Below are positions 13,101-25,100 of a stretch of DNA of 37,733 nt, piece after piece. Each line of letters starts with the position of its first letter. The stretch's first letter is position 1. Position numbers and translations under genes: made by a program. This DNA comes from Spirogloea muscicola (lineage: Eukaryota > Streptophyta > Zygnematophyceae > Spirogloeales > Spirogloeaceae): positions 422,428 through 460,160 of the forward strand of contig WELB01000009.1 in the NCBI GenBank assembly GCA_009602725.1, in the 5' to 3' direction. A model generated the notes under the pieces. It was not told the origin of the DNA. It saw only the letters and a list, made by a program, of their open reading frames with translations, and did no database searches.

Positions 13101-16100
13101 AGCGATGGTAGGCTCAGCAGCTGGCAAGGATGATGATGACCCCCTTGGCTTTAAGAGGGCCAACTTTCTGACACAGGAGCGCACGGTGCAGGTGATTGAT
13201 TGCATTAGCTCCCTTACTAAGTCCCTTCATACACTCTCTTTGTTTCTTACTAAGTTTCAAGCATGCAGAGAACGTGATGAGAAATGCGTGTGAGAAAAGT
13301 TGGACACAAATATTGGCTTCAGAAAGTGGGTGCTGGTGCCTATAGCATCTGAAGTCCATACTTATCAGAAGACATCATCAGCATTTTGCCGCGTCAATCA
13401 TCATGGTTGAAGTGCTTGCTTCATTTACATTGCTTGTGGAGGCCATGAGACATGCACAGAAAGTAGGTTGCCTATCTCGGCCTTGATGATATGTTCCATG
13501 TGATTGCACTGCAGCGTAGGAGAACTATCTTGTCACCCTCTCAGCCGCTCGTTGTGGATCATGCTGGACTTGAAAATTATGAGTATGATGGAGGAGGCGG
13601 AGTGCTTGTCCTTCAAGGCGAAGATGGACATGACCTTCGAGCAGCGTCACCTGTGCCTCTCATCATAATCGGCAATAACAAGCAACTGAAGTTCAAGAAC
13701 TTGCATATACAGGTGACTAGCAGCCAGTCTTCTTCAATGACCTCTGTCATGCTTTTCATGATTGATGCTCTTCATATTACTGAGGTCCCATCACCTTTGT
13801 AGGACGATATAAGCATCTGTAAAATGAACAAGACGCTGATGCCTTCGCTGTAGCCTGCACTGCCTTTGAGAAGCTGTGCAAAAGCCTGCTGCACAAGACT
13901 TACTCTGCGATTGTCCTCAGAATGGGGAGTACTTGGACTCTGCAGTACGACTTGGCTGTGGCAGTAGCTACAGCGCCCTTGCCGAGGACAATGTCCAGCT
14001 GAGCGGGCCTTCCAAATCGTCTAGCTTTGCTGATCAATTGAGATCAAGACGGCCTGATGTGAAGGCCGTCAAAGATTCGGCACACAAGGAAGAAGCAACT
14101 GCTCCTAATAACCTCTCACTTGACATTCAGGTATTTGGACATTATTCGTTTATCGAGTGTGATACTGTTGAAAAGAGCATGCCTTGACACAACAATGCTT
14201 GCAGCAGGAAGCACCTAGAGATGTAAGGTTATTCGTCCCCATTATTGACCAAGGCCTCCATGTCTAGGCACTTGGCTCGGAGTTTACATTTTATGACAGC
14301 ACAAAGTGGCCTGTTGAGGTCCTGCTCCACCCAGAGGTCATGCTTCGTGCACGAGTGAGTATCTTCGGCAGGTGAGGAAGCAACAGCTGTTGGGCTAGAT
14401 GTTAGCAGTCTGCAGCTATGTTTCCCATATGACCTGTGCAGATGGATGGAGAGTGAGGCACAGGACTGAGCACTGCAGGCAATACATCAGACAGCAATTC
14501 TCACTGCTTGTTGTGCAGCATTCAGCCCTAATTAGAAAAGCCCAAGCCACATGCACATTATGTTTGCATGTTGCAGTGGAGATGCCCTATGATGTCATAT
14601 CAAGATTTTCTCGACGTCCACTTATCTGTGCAAGTATTGATCTATGCAAGGTCCTGTTTCCAGATGTGCTATGAGAGGAAATGATCTCGAGGTCAATGCC
14701 AGGGTGAAGAGCCTTGACATTATATCCTCCACGGGTTTGAATGTTCTGGAGCCTTTTAATACTGTACTGAGTTACTCAAGGGTAGCAGGGAGACAGAACG
14801 TCACTGTCAGCGCTACAGACATTGTAACCAATCTCTCTTTCAGTGTGTTACGACTGATGTACCGACTCAGTGCGGACTATATGCACCTGCTGCATATAAC
14901 ATCTGAGGATTTCACAGTGCCCTGTGGCCAGTTTGACAAGATTTGGTCGGACAGTGGTAAGCTTTTGAACACAAATGCTTTGCGCCGTACAGTCTGCTCA
15001 ATCAATTTAGAAAGTCTATTGTTTCATGCCTGCTGATGGCCAGGTGACTATGGCCTTTCCCATGCCTTCGTATATAAGCTCTTATCCGTTTAACACGAGA
15101 TACTGGCTCTGTCAGATTAATCGGGTTTAGAGTATTTCCCAACAAATGCATTCTTTGGAGCATTGCCTTGACCACAGCAGTCATCTGATTGATGATTTGT
15201 GTGTTTGTAACTTTATTCCTAGCAGTGGGCCACACGGGACAGCGGTTGGCATTTTGGCGCCCACGTGCTCCTCCAGGCTTTGCTTCGCTTGGTGACTGTG
15301 TGACTTCTCAGTGAGCACCTTGCCTGAAGGACAATGCAGAGCTTGCATAGTTCGAGCTTGTTGCATCTCTACAAACTTTAGCAGGATATTGGAGGAAAGC
15401 TTGTTGGCATGAAGTCATATACACGTACTGATATTTGTATCAAGCTGCAGTGGCAAGATATCTCAGACTATCTGGACTTTTCAGCTGATATCTGAGTGCC
15501 GGGATTCGTTTACAGCAAGGACAAAACGATGGGCAATGATGTAATACTTGTGTTGACATCAATTTGTGATACTTGCACCTTCTGCAGTGACTTACCTCCG
15601 ACGCAGACAGTCCTGGCAGTCAACCTTGGACAAAACCTAGCAAGAAAGCCTGTCTCTTTTGAGCTTGTCTGGTCAACAAGGGAGGAACCAGCTGGTCAAA
15701 CTTCTCTGCACAAGTCTGGGCAACATGCAAATCAGTGCTATGTCTGGAAGCCACATCCACCACATGGATACATTGCATTGGGTTATGTAGCAACAACAGA
15801 AGATGGTCCTCCTCCACTTAGCTCATTGTACTGCGTCGTGGAATCGTTGATTACGCCATCCACTTACCTTCGGGATTGCATTTATCTTCCCAATCCCAGC
15901 AATAGGTATCACTGTGATTCATCTGCAGACTTCGTCAATCTCTCTTTCACAGGATCTTTCAACTACTTCGTTGCTGGGGGTGTGAATTCATAGATGACCT
16001 GATAGATTTGCACCTCAAATTCTCATTGCTAGTTAATTCTTGAGCAGGAGTCTGGATGCTGCCTTCTGGCGAATAGACAACGGGGCTAACTCATTCATTG

Positions 16101-19100
16101 TACGAGACACGGATTCCCTGCATAATCTTCAAGCCTTCAACATACGGAGGCCTATGGCAGAGAAGACAGCTGTCACTATGGCCTACAATTCGTTGTCCTC
16201 TGACAGCGCCTCCAATTTTGGCTCAGCTGAGTCGCTTTCATTACTTGACAATCCAAGTTCTGCTAATTTGGCCTCTTTAAGGTATAGATCTGGCCGCTTC
16301 TATGAAAATGTGGGTACATTTTCTCGCATATGGTGGAACAAAGGTATCAGTTCGCAACAAAGTATCTCCATCTGGAGACCATCTCCACCCCAGGGTTACG
16401 CTATACTTGGTGATGTCTCTGTCACAGGGTAAGTGTTTCAACGTGTACCAATACAGTGCATGTGTGGAGTAGTTGTCGGAATGAAACACATTGAAATGTG
16501 TACCAATGTGTTTCATTCCGACAACTACTCCTGTTCAAGTATGGTGAGGCGTGTGCACAGAAGTCAGACGAGGTGCCTCACAATGTTGTAGGAAAATTTG
16601 TTCCCATATCCAACAGCTGATAATCTTGGAACATTTCAGGTATGAGCCTCCAAGCCTGGTGGTGGTTGTGCAAGACACAGACGATGGACGCTTAGCTCTA
16701 CCTGAGAAGTTCCTAGAGAAGGGGCACTTTGCGAAGGGCAAGATCATGGAGGACGTTACCTTCTGGTACCCTGTGGCGCCCAGTGGGTTCAAGGCTCTCG
16801 GCTACATCTGCAGTCGAGGGAGAAAGCCTCCGGATTTAGAAACAGTGCGGTGTGTCCGTGACGATCTTGTCCTGCAGGTCAAATTTGCCCCCAAGAGTCA
16901 GTGGAGTAATGAGGGCAGTCGGGGATCTGCTCGATGCAGCATTTGGCAAGCAGACAATAAGGTTTGCAGCAGGAGCTGGTCGCACTGGAATCTGCTTCCA
17001 ATCCTTGCCTGAGTTGCTGGTCATGTTGTGCTTGTCTGAACTGTAATAACAGGACCAATCCCAAGCTCACTATGCCTGCTCTTCCATACATGGCAGGCAA
17101 ATACTTTCTACTTTCAGCAGGGATTTGATGCTCCTCAGAAATGGCTTGCCTATGGGCTTGTAGACCTCAACAAGCCAAAGCTTGCGGACAGCATCATCCT
17201 CGAGCTCCACCTCACTGGCATGTCTACAACTTTCTATGACGATTTCGGTGGCCTTGTATGTTGTCCTTTATGCCTTTCTTCTTGATGTATTCTCAGCTTG
17301 ATTGTGCGTAGGTTCCGCCAAGAGTCGAGGTCGTCACACGTTTCGGGCAGTGATGTGAGCAGGAGCCGCATAGCTGGCCTGCATTTCAGAGTTCTTCAAC
17401 GTATCCTGTGTCTTTGTTGTGTAGCCGTTGTTTCACACATCACATTCAGCAAAAGGATGAGCAGGTAGCATGAGTTAGAGTGGTTGTCCAGCTGTCAGAT
17501 GGTCACATCAGTATGCTGCTGATGACTTTGACATACATTGTGCAGATGGCCCCCTTAGTGGATGCCACAATGTCAAACACGGTTATAAGTGTTCATGGTC
17601 GACCAGAGATCCTGAGTGTCAATGGCAAGATAACTTTTGCCGCTTCTTCCTTTAATGGAAGAACCGATGCTTGGGAGCCACTGATGGAGCCCTTGACGGG
17701 ATTTTCGAGGTAGCTAAAGACACCTGCAATGCAGTTTCAAGCCTTGTCAAGGAAGAATACTCAATGGCATGGGTGTTCATGTGAACAAGGAAAAGAACTG
17801 CCATTTTCACAACTATAGACTTCTGTGCCAGTCCCATGTGACAATCTGACATTTGTAACCTTTCACAGGTATGAGTACAACAATGACAGGTCTGAGGCTG
17901 CTCTACCTGCCGGCTCAACTGTGAGGCTGTCCACGACAAGTGATGTCAATGTCAATCTCTCCTCGGCCAACACAAATTTGCTTCTGGAAGCGTATGCTAG
18001 CTGGACAAGACTAGCCAAGATCGAAGAAGAGGCCAAACGGCAGTTCCACCTGGTAATACTGTGGTTGCTGTATCACTCTCTAAGATAAGCCCATCCAGTG
18101 TCAAAGATGGCAACTCTACTTTAGCAGTCTACCACGTTGGTGCAATGCTGGTAATTTGCAATCTCTTAAGAGCAATTCAACAGCTACATCTGACACATGT
18201 ACTGGCTTTTGTTGAGCAGAAAATACTGGAAGAACAGGAAGAGACAGAGACTGATGAGAATGGGCCATCAGCTGTCCTCTCACAGCTCAGGCGTGCGTAC
18301 ATTGTCAAACACAATCAGCTTGGGCACGAGGTGTTTGTACGCGTGGTAGAGTCGAACTCAAAGCCGAGAGTGTTCCCACTGCCTTCAGGTGGAATTGCGT
18401 CTGTAACACTGCCTCCCAGAAGAGTAGTCTGGGACCCCACTACTGGAAGAGAAATAAAGCGACTGGCAAGGAAGTACTTGGCTTGCAGGATTGGTGGAGT
18501 TGAGGTATGGCTTGCATATCTACAATACCTGCATCAGTGCACTGGTAGGATTCAAGTAGCTACTTAGCAACATGGCAGATGCCACTAGCTTGAGATGACC
18601 TATAAGTAGTGTTTGCAAGGTCAACATAGTCTTGTGCCTTTCTGCTTTTCTGTAAGTTGATGCATAGCTTACCTGCTGGCTGCTCTTAGAGTTGGTAGAT
18701 AGAACCGTAATGCGTGGTGTATGGTTAAATCTACAGTGTCCTGATGTTGGTAATATTGGGGAGCAAGAGTACTGCTGTACTCTTCGACTTGTACATAGAA
18801 GCCATCTATCTGAGCCTCAATCTGCACAAAGTGCACGCACACGCTGCTCATCCCCCACCATAGTATCTGGAGAAGGGCAAAGCAAGATACTTTCTGTAAC
18901 TTGGGATGAGGTCTTTATGTTTGAGATGATATCTGAGGTGCGCATGCGTACCGCATACTTATTGTGTTTCTCACTTGAACTTGCACAGAGGTGTTGATGG
19001 CTAGAGCGCTGGGTCCATACACATTGTGAGCTTGACTAAGCACTGACTGAATAGTCTCCTTCGGGCCTCTCTTTGACATAAACAGGATGACGACGCGCTT

Positions 19101-22100
19101 GAATGCCTGGTGGTCAACGTGGCGACAGGTCATGCCTCAATCCTTGAGACAAGTTCAATTTGGGTCATAAAGAGCAGCTGTGCCGCCTTCGTATCTGGTT
19201 GTAAGCCAGTATACATTGTAATCTAGAGAAGACTTAATAGATCACTACTGCTGAGACTGTTGCTTTGAATCTCTCAGGTGCACCAGTAGGGGTGCTCTCT
19301 TGCCCACTACTGGAAGAGGCAAATACAAAATGGCGAGTCATTAGCACAAGGTTGAGGAAGAAAGTAGCGCTGAACTCTTGGCCGCGCTTAGAGCTACAGC
19401 GCCATCCTTTGTCATCATTACAGGCAGGCCAGGTATGTCATACATGTCAGCCTCAGTCAGTCTTTACTTTAAGCTGGACACTTCTTGTTGCCTTTTGCTG
19501 CAGATACTAGGACCCAGCACAATATCTGGAATTCTCGTCTTTGACTTTTCAATATCGAAATTCAGATGTCTTGAATCAACCTCTTTGTTGCAGGCATCAT
19601 CAGGCAGCAGCCCAGGCACGTTGAGCTTGTCATATTACTTCTTCGTTGTTGACGGAGATGCTGGACAGCAGTCACTACAAGAAGAAGTTGAATCCAATGC
19701 AAGTGGCGACGAGCCAGGAACAATACAAGTTGGCTATCAAGAAACTGGTCCATGGGTCAAGATCGGCTCCATGTATTCGCAGGGTGCCGTTCCTTGGGTC
19801 ATTGGAGAAGAACAGGTCGCAAGTGAGACAAAAGTGGAGAGGGGAGTAAAACATCTCGTTGTTCGTTCTCTTGTCGTAGTTGTGAATGAGACAGATCTTC
19901 CTATTGCGGTCTGCCTTTGTCCGAGGTCATTGCTGTGCAGCGATCTAGTAGGCCAAAATGACGGCAATTCGGGCGGTGCTCGCTCATCACAATGGCAGAC
20001 CGTGGTGCTGGAGGAGGTTTTTGAGAACCAGAGGTACCAGCCTGTGGCTGGGTGGGGCAGCTCATGGCCAGGACACCTATTCCTGACTGATCCGAAACGC
20101 TGGAGCGATCGAAGTTTCAAGCAGAGCTCTCAGGTGAGAAATGGCCACAATGATAACAGTGCCTGCTCATCGCTCCCTGTTGTCACCCTCTGCTTCGGTA
20201 GTCAGTGACGCTCATTGAAGCATGCTCTCATTGAGGCAGGAGTTTCTGGAGCCCCCGCTGCCTGCTGGCTGGGAGTGGACAAGTGACTGGCAAGTGGAAA
20301 AGGCAGGGCATGTCAACAGGGAGGGTTGGGCGTACGCACCAGCTTTCAGAATATCTCATTGGCCTCCCTCTGCTAAAGCACGTCGTCGAGGAGTGCTGGA
20401 CTTTACCAGGCGGAGAAGGTGGGTGAGGACGAGAGAACGAGTTGCTGGAGCAGGTGGTGAAGATAGGATGATCGTGGGTGTGCTTCAGCCAGGGGAGGAT
20501 GTCCCTTTGCCATCTGCTTGCCTTCGTCGATCCAGCGCTGATTACTGCATACAGGTACACTTTACTTCACTTTACTTATTAGTCAGAGATCGTTAGCCTC
20601 AAGATGGTGTAAATGCATGTGCGTGTTACGCTCTGATCAACGAACTCCCTGCTATACTTGCTGCATTCATTTACCCTGCACCAGAACTTGGTGTCTGATC
20701 CAACCCAACTTGTTATAGCTGAGTACCGTCCTTTAAAACATTGTAGAAAGTTTTGCTGCCAGATATGCTTTCTTTGTCATTATACGAATGTGAATGTAAG
20801 TGGTGCACTACAGGTACGGCCATACGGGGGTGGAGATGTCACAACAGCCCAGCATGAATGGAGCGTGGCTGTTCGTGTACGTGCCAAAAAGAGGTCGAAT
20901 GAAAGGGTGCCTGCATGGGAATTCAGGGCTAGAGCATTGTCCGAGACATGCGAGCTGGTTTGCTGCACTCTTGCTGAAGACGACCCTAAATCCCTCAGAC
21001 AGAAGTCAGGTGGTGTGGATGCTGGGAGCTTAGGAAATATGCAGAACAGGACAAATGCGGCCGAAACGTGCAGTGTCCAACAAGAGTCAGTATCCTCAGT
21101 GCATGGAGGCCATGCTGTAGGCACTACCAGCGAAGGCATCCTTGAAGGGCAATCAAATGCGGCTGGCAGCAGAATTCTGGATCTTGGGAAGGAGCCGGTG
21201 TGGTTAAGCATGGAGGCCTCCTGCAAGACTCTTGGACTAGTAGGAGCTCAAGAGTCTGCTAAGGACTGGAGGGTCACTATACGTCCTCCAATCTTGATTG
21301 AAAACTTGTTGCCCGTTGCTGGTACCTTGCGCTTATGGGAGAAGCCTATGGATTCCTCAAATCTCATAATCCGTTGTGAGGGCAACTTGGGTGCTGGACA
21401 ACAGACTGGGACTTGCTTCGCTGACCTCAGGCAGACACTCTATCTTTCATTTGTTCCAGAGGGTGGTTGGACCGCCTCACAGGTACACATGCAGCAAGTT
21501 GCCGTGACGTCACCACATTACCATTCCATGTTGCCCACTTTGAAATCTTTGGCTGGTCGACTGCATACAGGATAAGTAGCCATGGCTAATTTCTTCTGCT
21601 GTGTACAGTGTTCCAAAGTTATGCAGAACCGTCAGCTGAGGGCCTTCTGTCCATGTACCTATGTACACTTGCAGGAACACTGCATGATATCACACCCCTA
21701 CAAGGAGGTCGCGAAAAGCATAAATTACCTCAACAAACGCACGGGAAGGTGCTCAAGCGAACAAGCATGCAATTGAATATAGCTGGTGATCAAATGAGTG
21801 ACCAGCAACTCAAGGTGGCATTGGGCTGGCTGGGTGAACAGCCACCAGGAATATGCGCCTGTATCTCACTTACCTGCTCATGTATGTAAATGCAGGAGAC
21901 TCAAAGTAGCAGTGGAGCAGAAGTTGGGCTCCCATGCGGGTGCAGCCAAGGTTGTCTGTCTATCAGTGCCCTGTTGGTTGGACGTGGTTAATTGCCCTCC
22001 CCTTGCATTCAGACTTGTGGAACTTCAGACGGACAAGCGTCCACAGCACAGCAAAGACATGACTATTGGCGCTGGCCTTCGGAAGACAACAAGCAGGCAA

Positions 22101-25100
22101 ATCAGTCGCATGAAGCAATCTCTTAAGATGCCTTCTTTAGTTGAGGAGGTGACCGAAGTGGAGATTGTAGATCAGCCTACCATGCTCTCCAAATGCAATG
22201 TTGAGACTATGGGACTCATTGTGGGTCTGAGGGGCGAGTACGAGAGCGTCTTTGGCCCTCCAACACCCATTGCAAGCTTTGAGGTATGTTGGAGCTATTT
22301 TCAAGGCCACTTGTGTAGCCCCTACTTGAACTTTTGCTGCAGAAACTCAGGCTTTGCAGCTGGAAGGTGTGCATCCTGGCACAGCAGTACGGATGAATCA
22401 AGCAAGCTGTGTATGATGAAAGTATGTCTTACACCAGTGCAGCTTTGACGTTGTGAGAAATGTCTGCGTCATCATTGCAGGATGAGCAAGTAGAAATACA
22501 AGCGAGTGCAAAGGGAGGGTGGTTCATGAGATTGATGGTGACCTTGGATGTCTGCCCGTATGCAACTGAGAATGTGAAGGTAGAGAGATTCCAATGGATT
22601 AATTCAGCAAACATGTGTCCAACTTATACTTTAGATCCGAATCTGACTTACTTGTGGCAGCACAAATCATCTGGTGACTTTTGCTTATGTATTCCAACTT
22701 GTGTGGGCAGGTCATCAAGCTCCGACCATATGTGGTTTTCACCAACAGACTCGGGCAGCCAGTGCATTTCCGGCAGAGTAACGTGGAATCTTACAGCAAA
22801 GTCTTCAATCAGGACGATTGGCGAGTATGGTGTCTTTCTGTGGCAAGTGAGCAGGCACAGATTGGTCAGGTACCAAACAAGAAGCCGTCTCCCATCACAT
22901 CCGTCAAGCCTCAAAAGTAGTATGTCAATTGTTGAGGACATGACATGGCACTGACTTCATTAGGTCACGAGTGGTGCTCTTTGTCTAACTACTGTAAGCA
23001 CTGCACTGACTAGATTGGGGACAGAGGCTACAAGCTAAAGTAGTTCCATCAGCCAGAGAAGTAGAATGAATGAATGAAATCGTGATCATGATGACAGCTG
23101 AAGACAAACAGCAGTGAGTGGAGTCAGCCATTTGCAATGTCTGAGGAAGGAGTAACACATCTAGTACTCAGAGGAAAGGGGTCGAGAAGAGTGGAACCCT
23201 TGCGGTTAGATATTCACAGTGGTGAAGGCGAATCACAATACGTTGTGGCCATCCGTTGTGGTGCACAACCTCCATTTCGGTGAGCAGCACACTCAGCAGT
23301 ATCTACCTCTGGTGCACTCATCCTCTCGTGGACTGTAACTTGCAGCATAACGGTGTGCATAAGCAGAATAAGCTCAAATATCTGCCATGCTCGTAATGGG
23401 TTCGGTGGAACTCATCTAAATACGACATTGCAGGGTCGAGAATCGTTCTATGAAGACAATCGTAGAATTTCGGCAATCTGGGTCAGAAATGCTACCATTT
23501 CAACGCCTGGAGCCCCACTCTACAGCCGCATTCGCTTGGGAGATACCTCTGGGAGAGAAGATCTTGGACATACAGGTGGTTGGAGACCAGCATGTGATGG
23601 GGAAATATACCATAGAGAGCGTGGGGGAGCATTTCCCATTGGTTGTAGACAATGCGACTGAAGGTTCTGAATTTCTGGGTTTGTCAGTGGATGTGGTCAT
23701 TGAAGGAGCTGTCAAAGTGGTGTGGATTGGGGACTGGAAGGGCACTCCTGATCAAGCAGGCGGTGCAGGTCATGCTTTTGCACAAAATGTCTACAGGGAT
23801 GGTCGAAGCAACAGTCTCAAGTCAGGACTTGATGCAAATGCTGAGAAGGAGAAGGGGGAGAAACGTTTGCGCAATGGCAATGCACAAATGCATAAGGAGC
23901 TCATTCTGGACATTTATAGTTTAGGATTGGCTATCATTGATCACCGGCCTCAGGAGCTTTTATTCTTGTCAATGAGGAGCCTTTTGGTCACTCTATCAAG
24001 TTCCGGCACTGGCCTCAGCAGGTACTGCAACGCGATACGACACGAAGTCCTTACGATGATGGACTTGCGGCCTTGCAGATAGTCCTAGGAGGCATTTTCA
24101 CCAACACTTGGTCCTGACTCACATATTCTCAGCTTAGAACAGTCTGTCAAAGCAGCAGGCGTAGTGGCTAGACTAAACATCAAAGATTTCCAGTGCTCTG
24201 CCAAAGAATACTTTTCCTTCAAAGTATGATGCAGATGGACCGACATGTGCAGGTTCAAGATGTCGCTTGGTAAAGTACAACTTGACAATCAGCTCTTCAA
24301 TACCTCATTACCTGTAATATTAGCACCTGAACATAGTAGCGATGGAGATGAGGCTTCTGCTCTGAGAGCTGTAGTTACTGTGCGTGATGAAGCGATGGAG
24401 GGTACAATTGTGTATGAGTATATTGGAATTCAGGTATGACCGTGGAACCAAGATCATCAAGTCAGTGTGTTCTCATTTTTTATTTGTAGCTTCACACCAT
24501 AATATCCAGTGGCTAAAGAGAAGTGCCTTTCCGGTAGGGGCAGTGGCTGTGGATGATGACATCAAACCAATGATCTGTGCAGGTGGTGGACGAGCCGTGG
24601 AGAATCAATCTCCACGAGCCTATCATCTGGCGTCTGATGGAGCTCTATCAAACATTGAATCTGGACCGCATTTCTGGTGTAGGAGATGAGGGTGCACCAG
24701 TCAATGTGGATCCTAATGTCAGGATAAAGTAAGATAAATGCTCTTCTGTTTCTGCTATAAGCATTTCTATGGTTGTGGGAGATAGATGACTAACCTTGTG
24801 CAGTGCTCTTGAGCATTGTCTTCTGACAAGAATGTTTGCACACAGGCACTTCAGTGATAGGCACTTCCACTTATAGTGGACTAACAATTGGCAAATGGTT
24901 GATGTTGTCACCATCTTCTTGTCAAACATTCATCCTCATGGTCCATGAAGAGTCGATGTTGTCACTATCTTCTGTCAAACAGTCATCTTCATGGTCCATA
25001 AGTAGTCACAGGTGCAGCGGGTAGTCAGCAAGTGACCTTTCAAATGTTTGTTGGAGTATTGACCTGTAAGGATGCTGCAAAGCTTCTTTGGTTGCTGAGA

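Noticed and set aside
14206-14220. Candidate mini-exon EAPRD between exons 35 and 36
   Set aside because: Direct joining of 14130 to 14268 already gives the expected LSLDIQALGSEFTFY; the extra codons have no support.
17312-17350. Candidate exon after GTGCGTAG reading VPPRVE
   Set aside because: Exon 43 joined directly to exon 44 gives DDFGGLMAPL, the family sequence; the candidate adds nothing and soon meets a stop.
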